Assembly: GCA_963281255.1 (NCBI GenBank) | Contig: OY725490.1 | Location: 2,108,001 to 2,172,000 of the forward strand | Source of the DNA: Aphrocallistes beatrix | Taxonomy: Eukaryota > Porifera > Hexactinellida > Sceptrulophora > Aphrocallistidae | Direction of reading: 5' to 3' | DNA length: 64,000 nucleotides | Shown here: positions 51,534 to 64,000 of the stretch, piece by piece | Position numbering within the stretch: position 1 is the first letter of the stretch | Layout of the letters: every line of letters begins with the position of its first letter | The notes under the pieces: model-generated | Database searches by the model: none | What the model saw: the letters and a program-made list of their open reading frames with translations, nothing else | Told to the model about the DNA's origin: nothing | Position numbers and translations under genes: made by a program

Positions 51534-54500
51534 ATGAGTGCCAGTTTGGAGAGTCTGCTGCCTCATTATCAAGCCTGCCTACCATCCTATCTCAAACTGA
51601 AGGAGAGCCCTTCTGAACAAGAATGCACAGTTCTACTCTCAAGATTCTCTAAAAGTCTGAGCTCAAAAACCGCTAATCTGAACCATGTGATGAAAACTCT
51701 ATACTTTCTCGTTGAAAAAGTGTGCGAATTGCAAAACAATTTGGATATTTCGACCGAAAATATTGAAAAATGTTTTCGAGCTATTTTACGAGAAATTTCG
51801 CTATCTTTCACCATAGATTCATCGACAGTTGACTTGTTTCTCGCAATTCTAAAACTTATGCATGCATTCATGAGAAACCATTCCAGCGATATAAATATTT
51901 CATCAAACATATATGCGATTGGAGAGTCAATTTTCACACTTCTATGGCGATTTATTATCAAATCTGAGCTAGATCCGATTAAAATAATTCAAGCGAAGAT
52001 CCGTGCATTAAATTTCTGTATTTTCCCTCCTCACTACACAATTTCGAGATATTTTGTTTACCATATAGCCAGTCTTTACAAAGCTCATCTGGAAGAAAAG
52101 AATGCGGAATCAAATGAGAAAATTTCCCAAATTATAGTAAACCAATCATTGAAGTGGTTACAGATACAGCAATTTAACATGGACACGATAGAGGAACTAC
52201 TGAAGTTGGATTCAAACTTTTTTTCATTAATTCTCATTCAAATTATTATCGCTTTTGGTTCGAAAGAGAAACCTTTTTCAGGAAAGAATTTATTAAAAAC
52301 CTTTCTCAAAGAAATATCTCTTCAAACCGACAATAAACGAACTCTTTTATCCCTAGCTCTGGTTCTAGTTCTCGTGAGAATATACTCAGCGAATAGTTCG
52401 GATATTTCAGCGGGATTGTGCCAACAAATTGATACCATCTTGAATTCAATTCCAGATCTTGACACCTGTCCTTTCTACCCTCATTTCTACCAATCAATCA
52501 GTATTCTATTCAAAGAAACTCTGAGTTTGGTCGAGAAACAATCAGACAGAAACAGAATAATCTATTTCAAATGGTTGCTACGCATTTTGGCTGTTTTTTC
52601 GAAGAATTTTATAGAAAATTTTGATGATTTTTGTACAAACTTTGCTGACGAAATCGAGTTTAAAGTATCGATCCAATTGAATATAATGCGTTCTGCCTAC
52701 CAACTCTTATCAACTCAGGAATGTTCTCAAACAGAGATAGAATTATTTGTAAGAGCTTTTACAAATTTCTATGGATTTTTTTCGAAAAGTGTTAAACTAG
52801 AATCGCACTTCAAAAACCAACCAATTGATAATTACGTCACAGCTTCTATAATTAGAATTCATCATATTGCTGTGTTGGCTATTAAATCTCATGTCCTGGC
52901 AACGGGAATGGAATTTATGTTGAATTCTTTAGAAGTTACTTATTTATTCTGGGATCAGGTAAAATTTGAAAATTCTCCTGAAATATTGAATGTCCTTGAA
53001 TTATTCGTGAATCAGTTGAATAATTTACCAGAAGCAGATTTGCGAAATTTAGGCAAAGGTGTGAAAGATATGATCCAATTCCTGTCTTTAGACTTTCATT
53101 TGGGAGCTGAGAAGAAACGGAGAGAACTATTCAAGAATTGGATTCGAGTGTCCTTGAATAATTCTAAGCTTTTCAATGGAACAATGTTTCAGATTTTAAC
53201 CGAAAAATATGAGATTTCTCCCAAGCAAACTAAGCTAATTCTAGAAACTGAAAATGAAGTTCTCTTCTCTCTTTCAGAGGTGATAGATAGCCAAGTAGTA
53301 GACAATATTCTATACAGTTACTCCAAGCAAGAAGAATCCTTTGAGTCTCTCATCTCATACAATCCCGTTGCACCGTTACTAAAAATAGCCTATCTCTATG
53401 AAATGGGAGAATGGAATGTGGCGATGAAACAGCTCGACACAATCTTGGAAAAATTGAATGGAATTTTTGATACAAAAATAACTTTATTTTCAATACAGAC
53501 TTGTACTTTAGCGAATTTCTGGTTTGGTCTCCTTAGTTACCAAGTTGGGAATAATCGCGAAATGCCATTGGCTAGCAACTATACGCTAATTGGAACTGAA
53601 TCAGATGTAGTGCACATTCCAAGCATTCCGCAGGGATTTTTAGTTGCTATGGAGTATATCTACATTATTCTCAGATATTTTACGCGGGAAATTTCTGAGT
53701 TTTTTGTAAAAGAATTGGAATTTGCATTGAAAAATTTGGTTTTCTTTTTCAAACTATTTTCGAACTCTTTTTACCTTTTCTTAGCTTTCATTTCTGCTTC
53801 TATTTATATCTCCGAATTTTGTACAAACAATTTCGATTTTGGAATTATAATTCTGAATGATTTTTCTGAATTTTTAATTGAAAATGCGTTTGAAAACACA
53901 TTTTCTTCTCTGCACCAAATTCACAAATTTATACGTCAGAAATTTAGAAATTACGATGCACTGAGTTACGAAAATATTTTGAATTATTCGAAATCGAATA
54001 TTTTATCAGAATTCTTCAGTTTGTCGATTGGAGATAGTCTGGAGGATATCGATTTTGGTTCTGAGGTGGAATCCTCAACTCTCAGTTCACTGATCGACTG
54101 CGAAAAGGAATATTTCGCTTTGAAACACCTCGACACTCCAACTGATAAACAAATATTTGTTTACACACATTCACAACTCATAGATTTATGCAAAAATATC
54201 CGAAAAATCGCAGCGAATTTAATCACAGACGTGAAAACGAGTAAGAATCGCTCGCAGGAGAAAGGAATTTCCTTTTCGATTCTTCCTTCGTTTCTAGAAC
54301 GCATCTACAAGCTCAGTCAAGTTCTGATCCATTCTGGAAGTACGCAAGAAGCTACGTCCTATATCGACCTTGGTTACCAGTTATCTGGGAAACTATGCTT
54401 GTTCGAGTGGAGGTTACAGTTTTTGAATCTTGGGATACAACTTGATATTCTGAGAGAGAAGAGTGAAAAAGTGGACGAGTATTCAGGTTATATTTCCAAA

Positions 54501-56771
54501 ACGAGAGAAATGCTGTCAGTAGGAAGTGTAGATATTCCTGAAAACGTTTCTGATGGTTTTGCGTTTCTTTTGAAAAGCAAAAAACTGAAAGTCACTCGGA
54601 ATGAGTTCAAAAGTTTCTGCTGCATTACCCGTAGAACTAATTTAGTTTCAAATCGAATGATTTTAGAGGATTTTAATAAAATCCTTATTTCAACTTCGAA
54701 ATCAATCTTAGAAGTAGAAACGAATCCGATTACGAAATCTGAATTTAAGAATTTTCAAGAAAACTTAACTGAAATAATTGCCAACTTGCATAGATTCTTT
54801 TCAAGAGTGGAAAATGGTGAAGAATCGACTCATTTATTCCAAATTGAGAAGTTTCCAATTTATCAACACAATTTTACAACAAAAATAGGTCAAATTCGAA
54901 TGTCAACAAACAAATTGCGCGATTCGATAGACTCTAAATCAGCTGTTTCTGTTTACAAAACAGCACTGAAGCTTATTTCAGGAATGTCAAATGCAAACTT
55001 TTTGCTCAACCAACCACAATTCTGTCAAGTATTATCAGAATTCTATTTACAATCGGCAAAGGTGTTAGAAAACGCAAGTAAAAAGGCAAACAAACAAGAA
55101 TTGGTATCACAATTTTGTTTACCATCCCCAGAAACAATCACAAACACTGAAATAATTGAGTTATACACTAACTGTTTGAAGTCTACGGTTCCATTCGGCT
55201 CTGTCGTTATTCTAAAGGAAGCCCTTTGGGGTTTGGCTGAAATCTACTCAGAATTCGACCCTGTTATTTCTGCGATTTATTTCAACGCAGCTTTTGGTCT
55301 GAATTTGAGACATTTAGCCATAAACAAATCTCAAGATAAACACAGCTGTTTTGATGTTCTCTGTTTCGATCCGATCACTTACTCACCTCAGAACTCATTC
55401 CAAGAGAACTTCATCTCCTCTATTGAGAATCTCCCAGAGGACTGGACTGTTTTGACTATTTCTTGTCCCAAAAAAGGTCAGGATTTATACATTTCCAGAC
55501 TTAGAAGGAGTAAGTCTCCTCTCTTATTCAAGATCCCGTTATCTCACATTCTCTCGTGCAACTTTGAAAAGAATAGGAATGAGTACATGTCCCATTATGC
55601 AGCTCTATCCAGTATCTTCACACTTCTGCAAGAGACAGTTAAGACTGAGACAAAGCTTAACAATGCGAAATGGTGGGGGAACAAATCGCGTGCTAACAAC
55701 GAACTCTGTGATGCCCTCACTCGTATGGAGCAGAGTTGGTTCTCAGGATGGAAAGGACTGTTTCTTGGTCACTTAACAATTGCTAGAGAACTTCTGTCTA
55801 GAATCACGAATGAATTAGTTGAATTTGTATTCAAATTAACTGATGCCCCACCCGTACAGCGTGAGTACGTAAGTGAACTAATGGAGTTTCTGTTAGAATC
55901 TTTTCCTCTGTTGAAACAAAGTCAGATGAACTCAATTCTACACCCAACCCTCCCCAAACTGACCGAATCTGAAATAGAAAGTATTGCGAGTCTAATCGGT
56001 CGGAAATCTGAGGAATTGTATGAAGAGTTAGCGAATGTTTTGGATAAATTCGAATGCACAGCCACTAGCGTCCCTCGCGGACACATTTTTCTAATTTTAG
56101 ACCCGCATCTGCACCAGATTCCATGGGAGGACTTCCCAACTCTCTCCACCCAATCCACCTCACGCGTCCCTTCTCTTCACTTCTTGTTCCTTCTCACACA
56201 GAAGTACGTCTCCAATTCACGGATAGACCTCTCGAACGGATTCTACGTCCTCAACCCTCAAGGCGATCTCCTGAAATGTGAGAAAGACTTCAAGAAGCTC
56301 TTCCACAGTCTGAACTGGCAGGGCGTTTCTGGCCAACCCCCCCAGGCTCTGATAGACTCTGTCTCCGCTAAAGACCTGTACGTGTACTGTGGACACGGAT
56401 CAGGCAGTGAGTACGTTAACAAGGAGAAACTGCTGAACAGCGAAGGTAGGGCCTTCACAATGCTAATGGGTTGCTCTACCAGCAAACTCGTCATGGATGG
56501 AGCATTCGAGTATCCGACCATGATGCTACTGCTGCTGCTAGCTGGGTACCCGACTGTGGTAGGGATGCTATGGTCTGTCACGGATACTGAACTGAATCTA
56601 TTCACTAAGAAACTCATCCAGGAGATAGTCAAGGAAAGAGATTTGAAGTTTACTCCGACAGATTCAAATAAGAACACTTTGTGCTCTGCTTTCCAACAGG
56701 CGCGATTGTCTTGTAAGCACCGCTACATTAGTGGATCCGCAGCTGTCATATACGGACTACCTCTCTATTAA
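51534..56771 (+). CDS. Separase (separin), single exon, 1745 aa
   Basis: Separase is the clan CD protease that cleaves the cohesin kleisin to release sister chromatids at anaphase. The C-terminal ~230 residues hold the caspase-like domain: FLILDPHLHQIPWE, YCGHGSG with catalytic His1621, MLMGCSTS with catalytic Cys1647, then AGYPTVVGMLWSVTD. The 26-residue His-Cys spacing equals that of the human enzyme. The first ~1500 residues are helical and weakly conserved, as expected for the TPR/ARM-like region that contacts securin. The ATG at 51534 opens the frame and no intron is seen, which is notable for a gene this long. No securin gene is recognised nearby. Confidence 0.95.
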   Translation: MSASLESLLPHYQACLPSYLKLKESPSEQECTVLLSRFSKSLSSKTANLNHVMKTLYFLVEKVCELQNNLDISTENIEKCFRAILREISLSFTIDSSTVDLFLAILKLMHAFMRNHSSDINISSNIYAIGESIFTLLWRFIIKSELDPIKIIQAKIRALNFCIFPPHYTISRYFVYHIASLYKAHLEEKNAESNEKISQIIVNQSLKWLQIQQFNMDTIEELLKLDSNFFSLILIQIIIAFGSKEKPFSGKNLLKTFLKEISLQTDNKRTLLSLALVLVLVRIYSANSSDISAGLCQQIDTILNSIPDLDTCPFYPHFYQSISILFKETLSLVEKQSDRNRIIYFKWLLRILAVFSKNFIENFDDFCTNFADEIEFKVSIQLNIMRSAYQLLSTQECSQTEIELFVRAFTNFYGFFSKSVKLESHFKNQPIDNYVTASIIRIHHIAVLAIKSHVLATGMEFMLNSLEVTYLFWDQVKFENSPEILNVLELFVNQLNNLPEADLRNLGKGVKDMIQFLSLDFHLGAEKKRRELFKNWIRVSLNNSKLFNGTMFQILTEKYEISPKQTKLILETENEVLFSLSEVIDSQVVDNILYSYSKQEESFESLISYNPVAPLLKIAYLYEMGEWNVAMKQLDTILEKLNGIFDTKITLFSIQTCTLANFWFGLLSYQVGNNREMPLASNYTLIGTESDVVHIPSIPQGFLVAMEYIYIILRYFTREISEFFVKELEFALKNLVFFFKLFSNSFYLFLAFISASIYISEFCTNNFDFGIIILNDFSEFLIENAFENTFSSLHQIHKFIRQKFRNYDALSYENILNYSKSNILSEFFSLSIGDSLEDIDFGSEVESSTLSSLIDCEKEYFALKHLDTPTDKQIFVYTHSQLIDLCKNIRKIAANLITDVKTSKNRSQEKGISFSILPSFLERIYKLSQVLIHSGSTQEATSYIDLGYQLSGKLCLFEWRLQFLNLGIQLDILREKSEKVDEYSGYISKTREMLSVGSVDIPENVSDGFAFLLKSKKLKVTRNEFKSFCCITRRTNLVSNRMILEDFNKILISTSKSILEVETNPITKSEFKNFQENLTEIIANLHRFFSRVENGEESTHLFQIEKFPIYQHNFTTKIGQIRMSTNKLRDSIDSKSAVSVYKTALKLISGMSNANFLLNQPQFCQVLSEFYLQSAKVLENASKKANKQELVSQFCLPSPETITNTEIIELYTNCLKSTVPFGSVVILKEALWGLAEIYSEFDPVISAIYFNAAFGLNLRHLAINKSQDKHSCFDVLCFDPITYSPQNSFQENFISSIENLPEDWTVLTISCPKKGQDLYISRLRRSKSPLLFKIPLSHILSCNFEKNRNEYMSHYAALSSIFTLLQETVKTETKLNNAKWWGNKSRANNELCDALTRMEQSWFSGWKGLFLGHLTIARELLSRITNELVEFVFKLTDAPPVQREYVSELMEFLLESFPLLKQSQMNSILHPTLPKLTESEIESIASLIGRKSEELYEELANVLDKFECTATSVPRGHIFLILDPHLHQIPWEDFPTLSTQSTSRVPSLHFLFLLTQKYVSNSRIDLSNGFYVLNPQGDLLKCEKDFKKLFHSLNWQGVSGQPPQALIDSVSAKDLYVYCGHGSGSEYVNKEKLLNSEGRAFTMLMGCSTSKLVMDGAFEYPTMMLLLLLAGYPTVVGMLWSVTDTELNLFTKKLIQEIVKERDLKFTPTDSNKNTLCSAFQQARLSCKHRYISGSAAVIYGLPLY

Positions 56772-56843
56772 ACTTTCATCCGTTTGTTTGCTCGATTAAT
56801 TTAACAAATATGGTTACGATTTATCATAAAATTTGGACTCTGC

Positions 56844-57100
56844 TGAGAAAAGGATCAAAACAAGTTTTAAAGTGTTTAAATATGTTTATTTAAGTTTAAA
56901 TGTTTTTTTTTTTTCATCAATGACTGGGGTCCATTCTATTTATAGCTTGGACCCACATTTCTATGGCTTCCCCGCCCAAAATGACTTAACCGGAAATGAG
57001 CAAGCAAAGGTCATTGCCAATGAGGGGATATTATTAAACACGTTTAAACTTAAATAAACATGTTTAAACACTTTTTAACTTGTTTTTAATCCTTTTCTCA
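56844..57100. mobile_element. MITE with ~48-bp inverted repeats between separase and EHD
   Basis: TGAGAAAAGGATCAAAACAA at the left and TTGTTTTTAATCCTTTTCTCA at the right are inverted repeats that continue ~48 bp inward. The interior has a CTATTTATAG box and GGACCCACATTT. No clear target duplication. Confidence 0.75.
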
Positions 57101-57192
57101 TTTTGTGAATACAAATTCATCAATATTGAGTTAATCCTTTTTTATTTTAAATACCATGTGTATATATATATATATAGTCGTTTCTGCTCAAA

Positions 57193-60100
57193 ATGTTCTC
57201 GTGGCTTTCTCGGGACAAGAAGAACCGTTCAGAGGTGGAGGCATACACGAGTGTGCTGGACGGTCTGCAGAGGTGTTACTACCGGAAGTTGAAGCCTCTG
57301 GAGGACAGTACATTCTTCGGAGAATTCCATTCTCCCGCCCTGACTACCGGGGACTTCATGGCTAAGCCTATGGTGCTCCTGATTGGCCAGTACAGCACTG
57401 GGAAGACCTCTTTCATTAAGTACCTCCTGGAGCAGGTCAGGTTTATTCGAGTGTTTGTAGGTTGGGTGGGCCTGGAGACAGGCTGGAGATTAATCATATT
57501 CTCACACCTTTTTAGGGCGTAATTTGAAAATTATTTGAGAATGATTTCTCCGGTTAGATTTCAATGTTAAATTGTAGAATGCACAGCATTTATGTGGATT
57601 CAGTTGCATAGAAAATGGCTGGGAGACATCCGCGATATCGGGGACACTGTGTCCCCAGTGGGCATTCTACGGTTTTAATAGCGTTGATTCCAAATTGCGA
57701 TTATCAAATGAAATTTCATATGATCCATTTCATTTATTTTATTTTATAAACTTACTTCTTGCTATTTTGTTTGAAATATGATATTTTCAGTCGAACACAT
57801 CTGAATACAGTCATTGCAGGGAGACTACTGAGATTAGACACACATTATAGACTAGAATACTACCGACCACGGAATGATCTAAATTGGACTAAAAACTAAG
57901 AATCTCTTCAACCATATTCGAGGATATACATCGTAGATGTCCAAAGGATTCTAGTCGAGGTCCATATTTTAAAACGATCAAAATCAGCGGTCCACATCTT
58001 ATTCACCCCCAATTAATCTTAAAATTAGAACCAAATTCTACAATCGACTATTTCATCAATTTTTCCTCTTTTCCACTGGTGAATTCATCATTGAGATTAT
58101 AGTGTGGTACCTGAACTTTAAGAAAACTAGTTTTATCTCCATTCTTCTCTCCATCTGTTCTAAATTCCTGTCTGTAGGAGTTCCCTGGTATGCGCATCGG
58201 ACCTGAGCCAACCACGGACACCTTCATGTCCCTCATGCACGGACCTCATCCCCACACTGTGCCGGGGAACGCCCTGGCAGTGGACCCCAACTTCCAGTTC
58301 GAGACTCTGTCCAGATACGGGAACAACTTCCTCAACAAGTTCGAGGGAGCATTCCTTAACAACCAGGTAGGTAGGCAGATGTTAGTCTTGAACGCTCTTA
58401 TTTGTTAGTTGAATTATTCAATAATTTATAATATCCATTGATAGACTAAGAATTAAGTGGACCCCAAATCTAAAATTAATGAAAAATATCTCATTTTCTT
58501 TCAGGAATAATTTGCTATATACCTTTAAACTGAATGCCAGCCAACTCGTACTAAGTCAATAGAAAATCCTGCTTTTCGCTGTGTTCTTACAGATATCTCA
58601 TTCAAAATGCTATAGAAATCGTAATTTCATTTTGTTAGTTGGTACGAGTTGACTTTACTATTTGGGACTGGTTGAGTGCTTTTGGATGAGTTGATTGGTT
58701 CCCCTTTAAACTGTTTGAGGTATAAAGCTTGCTGTAATATTTTAGATTTGTATTAATCGAAACGAATAATTTATTATTTCTCTTTATCTGATCTTCATTT
58801 AGTTTAGTTATTTACTGATCAAAATTGATCGTATGAGCGTGAGGACATCTCCTGTATCCGTACTCTATTCATCGTCTTGTCCCAGGGACGCCGGAAGTAC
58901 TTCCACATTGATCCGGCGTAACCAAGGATTTTAGTGACGGGGGACACAGCATCCAGCTGGGGGTCTGGGGTCGCTGTAAGCCCCCCAGTGGGGTCCAGTG
59001 GCTTTACTCCTGAAAGCTGACAACATTAATCGTATAATATACCCAGATTAATCGAAATTAGTATATACTTCTCGATAAAATGACAAAATACAAGTAAATT
59101 CCTAACATTAAATCCTAACAACGCTTCGATGGTAAGCACTAATGCAGTGGTTCCCAATCTGGGGTCCATGGTCCCCTAAGTGGTCCACAGAAGATATCAG
59201 GGGGTCCACAGGATTCGAAATTTTTTATTACGCTTAATAGAATCCACAGCCCAAAATGGTTGAAAACCGCTGCACTAAAGTGACTATGAAGTGACTTGGC
59301 GTAAACTTTGGTCCGGCGCCTATGCGTCCTTACTACTCCCGCGTAGGTCCTGGAGAGTGTGACACTGATCGACACTCCTGGCATTCTCTCTGGAGAGAAG
59401 CAGAGGACTCATCGCGGCTACGATTTCGAAGGCGTGATTGAGTGGTTCGCAAACAGAGCAGACATGATCATTCTCCTCTTCGACGCACACAAATTGGATA
59501 TTTCAGATGAATTCCAGCGATCAATTCAAGTGAGTAAACTTACTTTCCTCTCTGATTCATTTATAACTTGAATGTAGTTTAATCAGGTTTGAGTACAGTG
59601 GATACTGCACTATATATGTTACTATTAAAACGTCAAATCAGTTATTATGTAAAAAAACAAAGTATTTTACATAATCCATTAAATCAATTAAATTTAGAAT
59701 TTATGATAATATTTACGCCAATAGTATATGTAAGAATTATTCCTCGACGAATCCGAGTTCTACTGCATTAGTGTTATATCCGATTTAGTTTGACTATTGA
59801 ACTTAGGCGATCAGAGGTAACGACGACAAGATCCGGATTGTCCTGAACAAGTGCGACCGCATCAACACTCAACAGCTGATGCGCGTATACGGCGCCCTCA
59901 TGTGGTCCCTCGGAAAGGTGATAATGACTCCCGAAGTGTCCCGTGTCTACATCGGATCATTCTGGGACCAACCGTACCTGCACGACGAGCAGAGAGGTCT
60001 GTTCGAGGCGGAGCAAGACGATCTGTTCAAAGACCTCCAGGGCATCCCACGGGGAGCTGCTACTCGGAAGCTCAATGACCTTATAAGGAGATGCCGTATG

Positions 60101-60982
60101 GTTAGGGTGAGTTCAAATGCAGTCGACTCCGCTTAATAGGGTCACTGTTTAATCGGGGCACTTTTGGCAGGATCGGAATAGCTCTCACACATAGAATCTA
60201 ATACAAATTATTTTCGGTTATTAGGGTTCTCCGCTTAATTGGGGCACAATGTCCTCTGACCGATGTGACCCTATTAAGCAGAGTCGACTGTAATTGTAAA
60301 ATAATTTAAAATCCTTATAAGGGCCGTTCAAACTTAACGTGACGCTTCCAAGAGGTGTATGAGAGTAAGCAAAGCGTAACAGTCCTATCGTTGTATTACA
60401 AGATAGCCAAAAAGCGTGACAAAGGGGGGCCTAAAATCAGAGAATTTTCCGTTACGTAACGTTTGAAAGGACCCAAAAAATAACAATTCTGTTTAGGTTC
60501 ACGCATTTCTGCTCTCTTTCCTACGGAGCCAAATGCCGAGTATGTTCGGGAGGGATTCCAAGAAGGAACAGCTGATCCGAGACCTCCACTACATCTACGA
60601 CGACGTGAGGAGACAGAACAACCTGGTGCCTGGGGACTTCCCCGACGTGTCAAGAATGCGAGACCTCCTCTCTTCTTTCGATTGGAACAAACTGCCTAAG
60701 CTGAACTCTAAGCTGATGGCGGCGTTGGATGAGATGCTGACTATAGACGTGCCTCAGCTGATGGGACTCCTACCGCAGGAGCAAGCCATGGCCCAGGAGA
60801 GAGGAGGTGTGAAAGGCGGGGCTTTCAACTATCACGGAGAGATGAACGGAGCTAAGCTAGGGGAGGGACCTGATCCGTTCGCGGATGAGATCATGGATGA
60901 GTGGTTGGACGATAGCGAGGTAGAGCGGAGTATCCTTGCATTTGAGCGGCTGAACCCTGTAGACGGGAAGATTCCAGGACAG
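57193..60982 (+). CDS. EHD-family dynamin-like ATPase, five visible exons (467 codons), EH domain incomplete
   Basis: EHD proteins are ATP-driven membrane remodellers of endocytic recycling and cilia. Exons: 57193-57435, 58178-58366, 59347-59529, 59807-60106, 60497-60982, all phase 0 with GT-AG introns. Motifs: P-loop GQYSTGKT (residues 65-72), DTPG (153-156) in [18 protein letters not shown] (219-222), [20 protein letters not shown], then helical [18 protein letters not shown] and the VKGGAF linker. Residues ~440-467 begin the C-terminal EH domain ([14 protein letters not shown]), after which a donor (GTATGT) follows. The rest of the EH domain, with its EF-hand (about 70 residues in other EHDs), is not found in 60983-62085. 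Reading through the donor gives 13 codons and a stop at 61022-61024. Introns 2 and 4 contain MITEs. Confidence 0.9.
59145..59272. mobile_element. hAT-type MITE in EHD intron 2
   Basis: CAGTGGTTCCCAATCTGGGG at the left, GGTTGAAAACCGCTG at the right. Flanks CACTAATG and CACTAAAG match at 7 of 8 bases. The ends are of the widespread CAGTGGTTCTCAA hAT type; a related fragment is at 2811. Confidence 0.85.
60120..60290. mobile_element. pogo-like MITE in EHD intron 4 (CAGTCGACTC family)
   Basis: CAGTCGACTCCGCTTAATAG to CTATTAAGCAGAGTCGACTG then TA. It starts 13 bp after the exon 4 donor. Best-preserved member of its family here. Confidence 0.85.
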
Positions 60983-61002
60983 GTATGTGCGGAGTTAGTT
61001 TA

Positions 61003-61169
61003 CAGTCAGGGTAGCTTATTATGAACCACCAGGACCAGGGAACCAAAAAATGTGTTCATAATAGAATGACTTAGGCAGACTTGATTCAATACAATCCTAT
61101 GTGAATAATTAAATTGGGACCGGAAAATTAGTTCATAATAAACGAATGTTCATAATAAGATCCTGACTG
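61003..61169. mobile_element. pogo/mariner-like MITE directly after EHD exon 5 (CAGTCAGG family)
   Basis: CAGTCAGGGTAGCTTAT to CATAATAAGATCCTGACTG, TA on both sides. It begins 20 bp after the last visible EHD exon. Confidence 0.85.
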
Positions 61170-62085
61170 TATAACACATCATTTTGTATAATGTCTAGTC
61201 TACTCATCCTCTCTCACAAAGCGAATAGGACACTTTCATCAAATATATTAAATGATCCATAGTAGAATACGATACGTTAAAGTAACAACGTTATAGACGT
61301 ATAGGTATGTTAAGTTTTAGTGGGACTCCCCAATTGATTGACTGGACTTCTGTCCTGACAATCTTAAAAATTTATATGCTTAAAAACAAGTTACTATATG
61401 ATTCTCTCTAAACTTAAATCTGATATGGCACAGTTTTGGCACATAAATGAATTAAATAATATTTATCTTTGATATTCTTCCTATAATTGCACTTCTGTCT
61501 GTACTGAGCAATATCCATGGTCTGTTGCGGCCACAGGGCACCAGGATGGCACAAATCATTTTAGTGGGGGATGTCCATGGAATAATGTTTCAACAGGTTT
61601 TTCTGCACTATTAAAGACAGCATATTAGGCTATATTTGAGTAGGATAATATATACAGCGCAGAAGTACATGAATAGTGAAAAAGAATGACGGATGTGTCC
61701 CTGACGGAATTGGTGCCCCTTGGCTCCGCCACTATTCATGGTCCACATCCTAGTTCATCCTATATATCATCTCAAGCAGTTAAGTATCACCAAACTATCT
61801 TTATTTGTAAATTATGCGTTTTAACAAGGAATCTCGTCTTAATCTAGCTTGGCTAGAAAGTGCACAGTGAGTTAAGATCTCAGCATTCTCCTATGCCAGA
61901 ATATTATAACATATAATGCCCGAGTCAAAGTCAACTCATTAAACTGGACGAGATTCATTACTCATAATTGCAACGGAAATGTCCCCCCATGTTCTATTTT
62001 TAGAACTTGTGCGTCTAATGCATTAGACTTAGCCTTACAACAAGAAAGAATTTAATATGAATGAAACAGTCCAGATCAAACTAGG
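61170..62085. other. Interval between convergent EHD and PRPF4B genes
   Basis: AT-rich. No EF-hand coding sequence and no other gene recognised on either strand. The part near 62085 should hold the PRPF4B 3' UTR. Confidence 0.6.

Positions 62086-64000
<1,915 letters not shown>

Noticed and set aside
61025..62085. Search for the missing EHD EF-hand exon
   Set aside because: No D-x-D-x-D-G pattern or matching helix could be read in any forward frame.

Overview
This window is eukaryotic and almost certainly animal. It carries GT-AG introns, a separase, an EHD membrane-remodelling ATPase, a PRPF4B-type spliceosomal kinase, the tail of an NSD-type histone methyltransferase, and many eukaryotic DNA-transposon derivatives (hAT, Tc1/mariner or pogo, and piggyBac-like MITEs with intact target-site duplications). 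The coiled-coil plus NHL gene family resembles a large family I remember from glass sponges (Hexactinellida). That is recollection, not a search, so the sponge assignment is only a working guess.

Layout. From about 2.4 to 50.3 kb there is a head-to-tail array, all on the + strand, of one recently amplified gene family. It has eleven substantial copies (starts near 6257, 9881, 14287, 18490, 22491, 27345, 30737, 34131, 38739, 41951, 47419) and two fragments (49118, 50175). A typical member is a single-exon ORF of about 411-427 codons: an N-terminal coiled coil, then six NHL repeats predicted to close a six-bladed beta-propeller. There is no RING finger or B-box. Seven long ORFs are intact, three copies are broken by one small lesion each (22491, 30737, 41951), and one (47419) has lost the coiled coil but keeps an intact propeller. 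Six copies of a conserved ~150-170 bp block ending in an AG|GTTAGT donor-like site lie between the genes. A conserved TTTAG acceptor-like site lies 10 bp before the ATG of the ten copies that keep the N-terminal region. Together these suggest a shared promoter/5' leader exon and a 5'-UTR intron.

The array is full of MITEs, foldback elements, tandem repeats and tRNA-like repeats. Several insertions can be validated inside the window because paralogous flanks supply the empty site. Two other genes sit in the array: an NSD-type SET/post-SET/PHD fragment (8707-9259), broken at a zinc-binding Cys position, and a two-exon gene of unknown function (24847-26281). The ends of the array (1-1160 and 44493-46600) are copies of one segmental duplication carrying an 18-bp minisatellite.

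From 51.5 kb to the right edge the character changes to ordinary conserved genes: separase (one exon, 1745 aa), EHD (five exons, but the EF-hand half of its EH domain is not visible), and, convergent on the - strand, PRPF4B, which runs off the right edge.

The most interesting candidate system is the NHL array. Between paralogues, changes concentrate at the same two or three positions of every propeller blade on an otherwise nearly constant scaffold. Two neighbours share an almost identical internal tract while differing on the 3' side, which looks like gene conversion. This would fit a germline-diversified recognition propeller, but the function is inference.
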